From contig NZ_CM001376.1 in assembly GCF_000237805.1 (NCBI RefSeq), positions 1,044,349 to 1,108,348 on the forward strand: a stretch of 64,000 nucleotides of DNA, in the 5' to 3' direction. A program made the position numbers and the translations under genes. The stretch's first letter is position 1, and every line of letters starts with the position of its first letter. The notes beneath the pieces were generated by a model. The model had not been told where the DNA came from. It did not search any database and worked only from the letters and a program-made list of their open reading frames with translations. The stretch is from Jonquetella anthropi DSM 22815. Lineage in GTDB: Bacteria > Synergistota > Synergistia > Synergistales > Dethiosulfovibrionaceae. This document shows, piece after piece, positions 44,131 to 52,482 of this stretch.

Positions 44131-44619
44131 TCACTCGCCAGTTCCGAGGCCCCTCTTCACGACTTCTGCGGCAACGCTTTCGATCTCCGCCTCAAGTTCT
44201 CCCGCAATTCCGTCAACTATTTTCACAGCTTGATCGGCCAGATACGCCAGGTCCATGGCTCCTTTTGCCGGAGATCCGCTCCCCAGCGCATACCCGTACG
44301 CCTCGACAAAACCGCCGCACCCCAGCCAGATGGACCGCTTCCTTTCAAAGTTCGGCCCGCCTGATGAGACGAACAAGTATCGATGCGTCATCACTTCCGC
44401 CTTGTGTCCTGTTTTCCGAAAAAGGCGCTCCACGTCGCCGTCCTCGTACCGCCAGACGATGAAGTCGTTCACGTAGTACCGTCCGACTTCGCCCAAGATC
44501 CCCGCCTTGATAAACGTCACCTTCCGATATAATCCCTCGGCCGTGCCACTCTGCCACGGCTCAAACCGCCAATGGTCCCACAGCACCTTCGCTGCCCCGA
44601 GACGGCTTTGGTCAACCAT
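44131..44619 (-). CDS. Conserved-looking hypothetical cytosolic protein
   Basis: 162 residues from ATG 44619, placed by AAAAGGAGG eight bases upstream. No signal peptide or membrane segment. The sequence is mixed alpha/beta: an aromatic-rich first half (LWDHWRFEPW, RYYVNDFIVWRYED), a Gly-rich central piece (LFVSSGGPNF, IWLGCGGFVEAYGY) and a C-terminal amphipathic helix (AVKIVDGIAGELEAEIESVA). I do not recognise the family. Its base composition matches the GC-rich neighbours, and a strong ribosome-binding site and -10 TATAAT (44717-44722, minus) support a real gene. No function is proposed. Confidence 0.65.
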   Translation of the reverse strand: MVDQSRLGAAKVLWDHWRFEPWQSGTAEGLYRKVTFIKAGILGEVGRYYVNDFIVWRYEDGDVERLFRKTGHKAEVMTHRYLFVSSGGPNFERKRSIWLGCGGFVEAYGYALGSGSPAKGAMDLAYLADQAVKIVDGIAGELEAEIESVAAEVVKRGLGTGE

Positions 44620-44737
44620 GCCTGCGCCTCCTTTTCCCCGCTTCATCCTCAGCCGTTGAGAGCCGACACCGCCCCAACGACAAATCGGATCCCAGCAACT
44701 CGCCTTCGTCTCTTGTATTATACGAGTTACTCAAGCG

Positions 44738-45102
44738 TCAAGGAAAGGCCGTCTGATACCTCGGCAATCGGCTGGTTCGTCCATGAGTCTCCCGAGCGTT
44801 GTGGAAAAGCCAGTCCTTCCCGCCGCTCCGTTTGTCCAGTCCGTTTGTTCTGGCTGTGCAACCGCCGAAGCTGTTGAACCATAAAACAGCTGCCCTTGCC
44901 GCCGCGAGCCCCGCCGTCCAGCGGGCACAACCGCTGTTAAATTTGCTGAAGCGAATAAAAACTGCATATTTATCCTGACCCGCCAATTCGTGGTACTTTC
45001 GATGAAAAGGATAGCTTCCAGCTGTAGGATTCGTATGTCTTTTACAGGTTGCGCCGCAACAGCCTGCAAAAGCGCAGCGCAGCAAGACAGCTTCATCACG
45101 CG
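44738..45102 (-). pseudogene. Possible relic of a secreted-protein gene
   Basis: ATG at 45102 follows AAAGGAGGGC by a proper spacing and begins MKLSCCAALLQAVAAQPVKD, which looks like a signal peptide of a periplasmic binding protein. The frame then runs about 120 codons without any recognisable domain, and the other frame across the same bases is also open. It could be the 5' remnant of a binding-protein gene that has lost its body. Low confidence. Confidence 0.25.
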
Positions 45103-45116
45103 CCCTCCTTTGTGAA

Positions 45117-45154
45117 CGCCGCTTCCGCCCAACCGGAAGCGGCGCTTCTTTTTT
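45117..45154 (+). terminator. Orphan hairpin with T-run
   Basis: 11-bp stem 45117-45127 with 45134-45144, loop CCCAAC, then a T-rich tail to 45154 on plus. No plus-strand gene precedes it, so it may belong to a lost gene or an unannotated transcript. Confidence 0.65.
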
Positions 45155-45796
45155 AATGATCTAATGATACAAGCTCTGTTAAGCTGATGCCGTAGACATG
45201 TCAAATCTCTACTCTTCTTTGAGGCTATATTCACCGAAATTTGATACCTCTTATCTCCGGGAAAACGTGGTGCCATTTGTTGTTATCAATTAAACAATTT
45301 CTGATCTTGCATTTTTTTGAAACTTGCTGTGACTGGGGGCAAATGGGAAGACATACTACCGACTGCAAGCATATTCGCTCAAAAACATCAGTATCTTCAT
45401 AATTATTTCTTTTTCCGAATGAGCGTTCTCACTCTTCATCGCGGAAGGACATCTCAAGTTATTTGTTATTTGCTGTACACGGAAGAAACGCTTTAATCTC
45501 TGAATTGTTTATAAAAATATCCACTCGAAAATAATTCTGCAACGCCTCCGTTAAGATGATAAAGCCATGGCTTTGTCTTATTAATCCCGTTTTTAATTAC
45601 TGAGTATAAAAGCGACCTTTTAGAAATCGACGAAGTAAGTTTTATATTATGAACTCGCGGTTTGGCTCATCAGCTGTGCTTGATGAAATCGTCAGGGGAA
45701 GAAGCGAAAAATGCCTCAGCAATGAATTGGAAAATTTTTCTCTCAATCAAGTCGGATCAATTATTCGTGTTATCCTCAAAGCCATGTATCGGCAAC

Positions 45797-45835
45797 AAAA
45801 AACGAGAGATTCAGCACAAACGCTAAACCTCTCGT
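45797..45835 (-). terminator. Terminator of the amidohydrolase gene
   Basis: On minus, a 7-bp outer stem (45829-45835 with 45802-45808), imperfect inner pairing, then a T-run corresponding to the A tract at 45797-45802. It lies 48 bases after the stop codon. Confidence 0.7.
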
Positions 45836-45882
45836 AGCTTAGGACCATATCCAGTGAGGACTATAATCTTTACGGATATATT

Positions 45883-47502
45883 CTAAGACTCAAAAACTAT
45901 CCGACCGTTAGAGACTGTGAGACAAGGTTTCGTTTCAAGTATCTGCCATGGATCGTCAAGGGAGAATAGGTTTTTATCTAGGACGACGATATCAGCGTAT
46001 TTGCCGCACTCTAATGTCCCCAACTTGTCTTCCATAAAAGCGCCATAGGCTGAACCATAGGTATAGGCTTTGAGCGTCTCACTCAGCCCTATTTTTTCGC
46101 TGGGATTCCAGCCTCCACTAGGCTTACCATCATTATAAAGCCGTGTGGTAGCGCGGAATACAGCTAGCATTGGGTTGAGTTCGTAAATTGGGAAATCCGT
46201 CCCAAACTGAACATGTGCGCCGGTTTCCATTATTGAACGTATAGGCCAAGTACCTGCGGCTCGGTCTTTACCAAGCCTGTCAAAATACGGGTTATCATCA
46301 AAGCTGTCGCACAATGAAATGTGGTTCGGCTGCATAGAGGCCACAACTCCGAGCTGCACAAATCTCGGAATATCCTCTTTCTTAATGATCTCAATGTGTT
46401 CTATCGTGTGCCTAGAGTCGCGTTTCCCATTTTCAATTTGTGCTTTTTCGTAACAGTCCAAGGCACGTCTGACAGAACCGTCGCCGCAGGCGTGCATTCG
46501 AACGCGGAATCCCTCCTTGTCGGCAGCGACAACCCTTTTTTCAAGCTCTTCTTTAGTAATACGGCTTGAGCCAATACTGTCCGGTTTGTCTGAATAAGGA
46601 TCAACCATTAAAGCTGTCCAGCCCGTGGCTGTGCCGTCTACTATGTGTTTCAGCCCTGAGAACGAAAAAACATCCGAATGATACATCTCGCGCAGTTTCC
46701 GAGGACGCTTTAAGTCACCCGTCAGCCCCACAGCCACAAAGAAACGCGTCGTTAATTTTCCTTCGCGCTCAAACTCCCGAAGTATTTCCAGGTTGCCAAT
46801 GTCAATATCAGATCCCTGGTAGCACTGGATATTGCTTATGGCTGTGACTCCAAGTTTTTTTGCTTTGTCTAAAAATTCTTGGAGGATTTCGCCCTGCACG
46901 CACATGGGCATATCAAAAGCTAAAGCAGCCACTACGAGCATAGACTCTTCAGAAATATACCCCGTCAGCTCGCCGTTTTTGTCCCGCTCTAAAAGCTCCG
47001 GCTTAAGCTCCTTGTGGTTTGCTATGCCGCTCTCTTTGATGGCAGCAGAGTTTATCCATGCTGAATGGCCCTCGAGGTTGATTAGATATACTGGCTTATC
47101 GGGGAGCTTCGCATCAAGTGAATGCTTGCTTGGGTTGTTCTGCGTTCCCCATGTAAGATTTGACCAGTCAGTACCCACAATCCAGTGCAGCTCAGGATGG
47201 GCATCAGCAAAGAGTTTCACTGTGTCAACTGCCTCAGCTTCACTCCTGCATTTGGAGAGGTCAACTGCTCGGGCAAAGATTCCACCAAGGAACGCATGCA
47301 CATGCCCATCAAAAAAACCGGGCATGATCAACTGCTCTGGATACTCCTTCACAACTGTGGCAGCCCCCATATACTCACGGGCTTCTTCGGGCGAACACAC
47401 GCTAATAATTTTGTTGCCTCTTATACAAACAGCTTTCCGAACAGGATAATCTTCAAGACCGGTAAAAACATGGTCGCCGGTGATAATCAAGTCAGCTTCC
47501 AT
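45883..47502 (-). CDS. Amidohydrolase family 3 protein (YtcJ-like)
   Basis: 539 residues from ATG 47502 with AAAGGGG upstream, 32 bp after the antiporter gene. Metal-dependent amidohydrolase of the TIM-barrel superfamily: the MPGFFDGHVHAFLGG metal site (HxH), then MHACGDGSVRRALDCYE, HTIEHIEIIKKED and QFGTDFPIYELNP with the terminal Asp, and a beta-sandwich domain at both ends (KYADIVVLDKNLFS). Members hydrolyse N-substituted formamides, exoenzyme substrates or N-acyl compounds; substrate unknown. No signal peptide, so cytosolic. Codon use is visibly AT-richer than in most genes of the window, suggesting acquisition by transfer. Confidence 0.9.
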   Translation of the reverse strand: MEADLIITGDHVFTGLEDYPVRKAVCIRGNKIISVCSPEEAREYMGAATVVKEYPEQLIMPGFFDGHVHAFLGGIFARAVDLSKCRSEAEAVDTVKLFADAHPELHWIVGTDWSNLTWGTQNNPSKHSLDAKLPDKPVYLINLEGHSAWINSAAIKESGIANHKELKPELLERDKNGELTGYISEESMLVVAALAFDMPMCVQGEILQEFLDKAKKLGVTAISNIQCYQGSDIDIGNLEILREFEREGKLTTRFFVAVGLTGDLKRPRKLREMYHSDVFSFSGLKHIVDGTATGWTALMVDPYSDKPDSIGSSRITKEELEKRVVAADKEGFRVRMHACGDGSVRRALDCYEKAQIENGKRDSRHTIEHIEIIKKEDIPRFVQLGVVASMQPNHISLCDSFDDNPYFDRLGKDRAAGTWPIRSIMETGAHVQFGTDFPIYELNPMLAVFRATTRLYNDGKPSGGWNPSEKIGLSETLKAYTYGSAYGAFMEDKLGTLECGKYADIVVLDKNLFSLDDPWQILETKPCLTVSNGRIVFES

Positions 47503-47534
47503 AATACTGGCCCCTTTCAGAACGCTCGCCTGAT

Positions 47535-48851
47535 TTAAAGGACAAAACCGCCAACTGCGTACAGCACGCACGCGACGCCGGCGCCGATAAGTGCGTAAGG
47601 AAGCGTCGTCATACCGTGATCTGCAGTAGTGATGTTAAGCGCTCCACTGTTCATGATCAGCGCATCGGAAAACAGACAAGTCTGAGAGCCAAATGCTGCT
47701 GCTGAGAACACGGCACCGACAGTTAAGAATACGTTAACGCCCATACCCTGCGCAAGAGGAATAACTATTGGCAACATAACAGCCGCCATGCTCCAGAAGC
47801 AGCTGGTAACGTAAGCATAAATCATGCAGACGATGAAGGTAACCACGGGAAGTAATCCGCCCTTCATGATAGGACTGACGACGCTGATAATATAGTTTGC
47901 AAGCCCCAACGTGTCGTTTGCATCTTTCAGAGTAAAAGCGACGATGAGCAGCGTATCAATAAACACCATATTCTTCATGCCCTGCATGAGGGTTTTGAAG
48001 AACTCGTCGTACGTCATGGTCTTCGTTGCCATAAAGACCACGAGACAGACAACGATCGCTGCCAGAATTCCGTAAAGCATCTCGTTTTCGCATAGAAGAG
48101 TGACAAGAACGAGCGTGATGACAGGCAGCAGGAAGTTGAGCAACATCGGCTTGTCTTGCTCTTCTTCAGTCTCCTCGTTGACCAAGACAGGAGATATTTT
48201 CTTCATGGCGCCAATAGCAGGAATGATGCCCATGGCAAAGAACAGGGAGACTAGCATTCCTAACCAGCAGTAGAACAGATATGGAATGATAGCCAGATAC
48301 GCGTTATAGCCTGTTCCGTTAACAGTTAAACCGGAAGTTTCCAGAAGACCCGCAAAGAAAACGACCCATGAGGATATAGGAACTACACAGCAAAGGTTCG
48401 CTGCGTTGGCGTTAACAATATAGGCCAACTCCGTTCTCTTAATACCATGGGAGTCGGCAACCCCCATCATAGTCGGCCCGACGGTCAGGTTGTGAAGATA
48501 ATCGTCGAGGAAGAATACACAACCCAAAAGCCACGTGATGACCAAAGACCTTTTGCGAGTATTTGCATATTTCAGCGCCACTTTTGTAAAGCCACGCAAG
48601 CCTCCTGATTTTTCCAGCAAGGCAATCAGGGCACCAAATAAGGTCACCACGAGGATAAGCCATATCATATGGGATGAACCCATAACTTTATATAGGGTTG
48701 CTACCCAACGGGTGATAAAAGATCCCTTATACAAAATAACATGTCCGACCAATGCCGCGACAAGCAAAGGCTCGAGAGACTTCTTCGTAGCAAAAGCCAC
48801 AATAAACAGAACCGTTACCGGAACAACAGAAATCAATCCCCAGTTTTCCAA
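47535..48851 (-). CDS. NhaC-family Na+/H+ antiporter or amino-acid/H+ exchanger
   Basis: 438 residues; TTG 48851 with GAGGGGC upstream. About 11-12 membrane segments. The pattern fits the NhaC/YuiF branch of the Na+/H+ antiporter superfamily: WLLGCVFFLDDYLHNLTVGP, NANAANLCCVVPISSW, a cytosolic acidic loop (EETEEEQDKP), SCFWSMAAVMLPIVIPLAQ and AFGSQTCLFSDALIMNSGA. Some members exchange organic substrates (malate/lactate, amino acids) rather than ions. Directly upstream of the amidohydrolase and sharing its AT-rich composition, it may import that enzyme's substrate; this is an inference. Confidence 0.88.
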   Translation of the reverse strand: MENWGLISVVPVTVLFIVAFATKKSLEPLLVAALVGHVILYKGSFITRWVATLYKVMGSSHMIWLILVVTLFGALIALLEKSGGLRGFTKVALKYANTRKRSLVITWLLGCVFFLDDYLHNLTVGPTMMGVADSHGIKRTELAYIVNANAANLCCVVPISSWVVFFAGLLETSGLTVNGTGYNAYLAIIPYLFYCWLGMLVSLFFAMGIIPAIGAMKKISPVLVNEETEEEQDKPMLLNFLLPVITLVLVTLLCENEMLYGILAAIVVCLVVFMATKTMTYDEFFKTLMQGMKNMVFIDTLLIVAFTLKDANDTLGLANYIISVVSPIMKGGLLPVVTFIVCMIYAYVTSCFWSMAAVMLPIVIPLAQGMGVNVFLTVGAVFSAAAFGSQTCLFSDALIMNSGALNITTADHGMTTLPYALIGAGVACVLYAVGGFVL

Positions 48852-50078
48852 AATAGCCCCTCTATTCTTTTAATTTGCATACTTTGAGCGCCTGAAACAG
48901 TCCTCAAAAATTAATAACTAAATTGTCGGAAACACCCCTCCTTTTAGCGCAAATTTATTCATTTTTATTCCACTGCCAAAACATGACAAGAAAATACCGC
49001 CGAGAATGCGGCGTTAGCCTGAATCTCTATTGCACATGTTTCCGTCTCATGCATGAATTAGCCCATCTTCAACACTGACGCGAAGGTTTAACACAGTTAC
49101 CCCAAAAAATATCTTGTGAGATATTCCTTTTTGTGTAACGACCGTTGTTCAGAAGAATTCCACAAACCACTTGCAATATTTACCCTTAACGGCAAGAGCA
49201 TGAACACTGAGTGTAACCGTTCAGAGTTTTCTGAGCTTCAGTGCAACTCAGTTTCCCAGTAGATAAATACGCATGAAAGTACTCCGATACTTCATATTCA
49301 TGCTCTTTTTCGCTGCCCATAATGAGTCCAAGTCACAGACTACAAGCGAGACTGCCGAAATATTCGCCTAGTTATCTGCCAGCAAAAATGCCACTCATTC
49401 GTATTCTTTCCGCCGTCGCGTTTGCAAGATTCTCTAGATTCCTGCTCGCGAAAGACCCTCTCTGGGAGCGTTACAGCTAAGTTGTCTTCAACCTTTTAGA
49501 CGGCGTTTTCTGTTTCAGATATCGGAATTTTTCCGCTGTGGCTTTAGTCTCTTTCATCGTGCGACTCTTCCGCGCGGACTGAATTGAACGTTTCAGCCAA
49601 AGTCGATGCTGTCAGCAAAGCGTCTCACCTACAACAGTGGCCATGGCAAACGTCTCCATAGGTAGGACATAATATAATTTTGTAAAAATTACGCGTTGCC
49701 TTCTTGCTTTACTCAAATAAAGCTATAACCAGACCACTCAATGAATTAGCAATGAATAATCTTGTTAACTTATACCCCCCCCTCCGAAAAATGTCAAAGG
49801 GTAAGTTGAATTTTTTTATCAAAACCGTATTGAGATGCATAGCAGGCCCTTCGAGCCTTAGTCCAAAAATCGACCGTGGCTCGGCTCGAGTTAAGTGAGA
49901 AGTACTAAAGCTGCTGCGACAGTCATTACACCAGAAGCTTCATCATCACTTCCAGCAACAGCTTATGCGTTTCTAATCGAGAGACGGACTATTAAAATTC
50001 ACCATACGCTCTGGGACTCTTCATATCGCGATACCGCGTGCGTTAACAATTAAAATGCACCCGTTTTGAGCGCCAATA
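48852..50078. other. Gene-poor AT-rich stretch of 1.2 kb
   Basis: No supported gene. All open frames are short, lack ribosome-binding sites and show no family resemblance. The only structure seen is a hairpin at 49096-49139. It lies between the antiporter gene and the tRNA-Val terminator and may hold decayed sequence or an unannotated RNA. Confidence 0.6.
49096..49139. other. Long hairpin in the gene desert
   Basis: GTTAC (49096-49100) pairs with GTAAC (49135-49139), and inside them AATATCT (49108-49114) with AGATATT (49119-49125), with A-run/T-run pairing between. It could act as a weak terminator in either direction or be part of a small RNA. Confidence 0.4.
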
Positions 50079-50112
50079 AAAAAGCCCCGCCGGGAGCAAC
50101 CCGGCGGGGCTT
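50079..50112 (-). terminator. Terminator of tRNA-Val
   Basis: Perfect 13-bp GC-rich stem 50082-50094 with 50100-50112 on minus, loop of five, followed by a T-run (A tract at 50078-50083). It lies 10 bases after the tRNA 3' end. Confidence 0.9.
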
Positions 50113-50122
50113 CTATTTTTGA

Positions 50123-50197
50123 TGGTGGGCGATACAGGGTTCGAACCTGTGACCTCTTCCGTGTGAAGGAAGCGCTCTTCCACTGAGCTAATCGCCC
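50123..50197 (-). tRNA. tRNA-Val (CAC anticodon)
   Basis: 75 nt on minus: acceptor GGGCGAT pairs with ATCGCCC, the discriminator is A and CCA is encoded. The anticodon stem CTTCC/GGAAG encloses loop TTCACAC, giving CAC, which reads GUG. The T-arm GGTTCGAACC is standard. Its 3' end faces the gene-poor AT-rich block. Confidence 0.97.
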
Positions 50198-50208
50198 GAA
50201 CACAGGGC

Positions 50209-50237
50209 ATTATATCGGTTCAGCGGGAAATGTGCAA
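50209..50237 (-). promoter_or_regulatory. Promoter of tRNA-Val
   Basis: On minus: -35 TTGCAC (50232-50237), 17-bp spacer, -10 TATAAT (50209-50214), 11 bases before the tRNA 5' end and 21 bases after the purA stop. Confidence 0.8.
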
Positions 50238-50257
50238 GTTTTTATTTTAGGGATACG

Positions 50258-51550
50258 TTACTTCTTGACGGAGATGTACTGATCCCGCTCGCTGCCGACG
50301 CCGATCATGGTGACCGGAACGCCCGCTACTTTTTCAATGAGGGCCACGTAGTCCCGCGCCGCTTGGGGCAGGTCGTTTAGTGTCCGAGCCGCAGAGATGT
50401 CCGTTTTCCAGCCCGGAACCTGAGAGTAGACGGGCTGGACTCGAGACAGGCCCGCTTCTGACGCGGGGAACTGAACCGGCGCCTCTCCGTCGCCGGCTGT
50501 ATAGCCGTTGCAGTACCGGATTGTGTCAAAACTGCTCAACACGTCGAGCTTTGTCAGGGCCAGTTCGGTGATACCGTTAATACGGACGGCATACCGAAGG
50601 GCAACCAAGTCCAGCCATCCGCAACGGCGCGGTCGGCCGGTTGTCGCACCATACTCGCCGCCGCCGGCCCGAAGCGCGTCTCCGCCTTCGCCGGTGTCTT
50701 CTGTGGGGAACGGGCCGCTGCCCACTCGAGTGGCGTACGCTTTGACGACGCCGATGACCCGGCTCACGCTGGCCGGGCTGATCCCCAACGAGACGGGACC
50801 GAATCCTGCAACTGTGTGGGAGCTGGTGACCATCGGATAGGTGCCGTAGTCGACGTCAAGCAGAGTGCCCTGCGCTCCTTCCAGCAGGACGGTCTGTCCG
50901 TCGTTCAGGGCTTCGTTGACTTCATAGGACGCGTCGGCGACGTACGCTTTTAAGCGCCGCCCCCAGCTCAGGGCTTTTTCGTACAGCTCGTCAAACGGCA
51001 GCGGGTGCTGGTCATACACCCGGGTGAGAAGAAGGTTCTTCTCGTCCAGCGCCGATTCCAGCTTGGTCCGGAGCAGATCGGGATCCAGAAGGTCTTCTAC
51101 CCGAATGCCGGTGCGGGCGTACTTGTCCACGTAGCACGGGCCGATTCCCCGGCCAGTCGTGCCGATTTTGTGGCCGGTGGATTCGCGACGTTTTTCCTGA
51201 GCCTGGTCGAGCAGCTTGTGATACGGCATAACGACCTGGCAAGCCCGGCTGATGACAAGGCGCGCCCGATCCATGCCTTTTTTATTGAGAGCGGTGATTT
51301 CCTCTTCAAACGTGTCAGGGTCAAAGACGACGCCGCTGCCGATGACACAGGTTTTACCGGCGTAGAGCATGCCCGAGGGCAGCAGGTGAAAGACGTACTT
51401 TTCCTTGCCGACGATGACTGTGTGTCCAGCGTTGGCCCCGCCTTGGAAGCGAGCAAAGACGTCCACCCCCGCACCGAGAGAATCGACGATACGGCCCTTG
51501 CCTTCGTCGCCCCACTGGGCGCCGATTAACGCGATTACCGAACCTTTCAT
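50258..51550 (-). CDS. purA: Adenylosuccinate synthetase
   Basis: 430 residues; condenses IMP and aspartate with GTP in AMP synthesis. GTP-binding GAQWGDEGKGR at 10-20, GGANAGHTV with the active-site His, and the IMP loop segment STGHKIGTTGRGIGPCY are all present, as are ATTGRPRRCGWLD and LTKLDVL. Length typical. It is the last gene of the long envelope operon, five bp after the polysaccharide deacetylase gene; the placement of a purine gene there has no obvious functional logic. Confidence 0.97.
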   Translation of the reverse strand: MKGSVIALIGAQWGDEGKGRIVDSLGAGVDVFARFQGGANAGHTVIVGKEKYVFHLLPSGMLYAGKTCVIGSGVVFDPDTFEEEITALNKKGMDRARLVISRACQVVMPYHKLLDQAQEKRRESTGHKIGTTGRGIGPCYVDKYARTGIRVEDLLDPDLLRTKLESALDEKNLLLTRVYDQHPLPFDELYEKALSWGRRLKAYVADASYEVNEALNDGQTVLLEGAQGTLLDVDYGTYPMVTSSHTVAGFGPVSLGISPASVSRVIGVVKAYATRVGSGPFPTEDTGEGGDALRAGGGEYGATTGRPRRCGWLDLVALRYAVRINGITELALTKLDVLSSFDTIRYCNGYTAGDGEAPVQFPASEAGLSRVQPVYSQVPGWKTDISAARTLNDLPQAARDYVALIEKVAGVPVTMIGVGSERDQYISVKK

Positions 51551-51555
51551 TCTTC

Positions 51556-52482
51556 TTACCTCCTAGCCCCCTCTTCGGGGAACCACAGCTGGTGCAATGG
51601 GACAAACTGCACGCCGCCAAACTGCTGAGAACAGACCCACCGCAAAAACGGCAGCGTGCCGGTTCGGGCATGACAGATGGCGATTCCGACGCCACGGCTT
51701 CGAGCTATGCGAAGCGCTTTGGCGAATTGCCCTTTCATGTAGTCCAAGTCGCTGACCCCATCGATGAACGCCATATTTGCCAAGGCCGGGACGCCGTACT
51801 TGGCGACGGTGCTCCGGGCTACCGATTTGCCTGACGTCCGGCTGTCAAGGAACCCCCAGCCGGTCTGGTCGGCCATGGCGGCCCCGAAGGCTTCCATGGT
51901 GTTCTGGCTTGACGTGGCCTTGGATCCTCGGTGATTGTTCACCCCTAGAGCTCGGGGGAACAAACTGCGCATCCGTTCGACTTGACGCCGCACTTGCTCC
52001 GGTGAGCTGTCCGTCCCAATGAGGTAGTCCCGATGGCCGGCCGGATCAATGATCGCCTGCATGGGCAGGTGGACGATGTACGGCTGGCCGATTTTGTCAG
52101 CCAGATGGGCGCAGCTCAGGCTGGCCGAACAGTCCGGCATGATGGCCCATGTGAACGACCGGCTGGGACCGCCAAGGGAAGCAATTTGCTGCGCAATCGT
52201 CAGGCTGGTCCCAAAGTCGTCAATCACGAGAGCCATCAGGGCTTTGCCGCTCCGTTCTCCCGGTTCTCTGCCCGCCTCTGGCTCAACGATCGTGGGCTCA
52301 GGGCTGGGAAGGGTCCCCAAATTTTGCGGGGCTTCGCCTGAAGGAGCTTCTGCACCGCCTGAAATGACCAGCAAGGGCAGAGGCTGCTTTTGCGGCGCCG
52401 GCCGGGCCAGGGCCAAGGAAATGGAGACCAAGGCTATGACGGCAAGCAGGACAGCGCAGGCAATGAAGGTTGGGCGCCTCAT
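51556..52482 (-). CDS. Divergent polysaccharide deacetylase family protein
   Basis: 308 residues; ATG 52482 overlaps the ctpA stop (ATGA). An N-terminal signal anchor (about 7-27) is followed by a Pro/Glu-rich linker and a NodB-like deacetylase barrel of the divergent (YibQ) type: ALVIDDFGTS (metal Asp pair), IVHLPMQA and LGVNNHRGSKATSS. The family is found beside ctpA and envC in many diderms and is thought to act on envelope glycans or cell separation; the substrate is not established. The region facing the periplasm fits the neighbouring EnvC-like and CtpA proteins. Confidence 0.9.
   Translation of the reverse strand: MRRPTFIACAVLLAVIALVSISLALARPAPQKQPLPLLVISGGAEAPSGEAPQNLGTLPSPEPTIVEPEAGREPGERSGKALMALVIDDFGTSLTIAQQIASLGGPSRSFTWAIMPDCSASLSCAHLADKIGQPYIVHLPMQAIIDPAGHRDYLIGTDSSPEQVRRQVERMRSLFPRALGVNNHRGSKATSSQNTMEAFGAAMADQTGWGFLDSRTSGKSVARSTVAKYGVPALANMAFIDGVSDLDYMKGQFAKALRIARSRGVGIAICHARTGTLPFLRWVCSQQFGGVQFVPLHQLWFPEEGARR

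Larger units (their letters stand above)
44620..45882. other. Gene-poor stretch of 1.26 kb
   Basis: No intact gene supported. The left part, near 44730-45110, is GC-richer and carries a minus-strand relic with a good ribosome-binding site. The part from 45160 to 45800 is AT-rich with only short frames. It holds one hairpin terminator on plus (45117-45154) and the terminator of the amidohydrolase gene on minus. Confidence 0.6.

Noticed and set aside
45649-45837. 62-codon open frame on plus
   Set aside because: No proper ribosome-binding site, AT-rich background, and its end overlaps the hairpin terminator of the amidohydrolase gene.
49704-49898. 64-codon open frame on plus in the gene desert
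   Set aside because: No ribosome-binding site and no recognisable features; length is expected by chance in AT-rich DNA.
50113-50200. Attachment site of an integrative element at tRNA-Val
   Set aside because: No direct repeat of the tRNA 3' end was seen elsewhere in the window and no integrase gene is present.
50021-50203. 60-codon open frame over tRNA-Val
   Set aside because: It covers the tRNA and its terminator; those RNA features explain the sequence.
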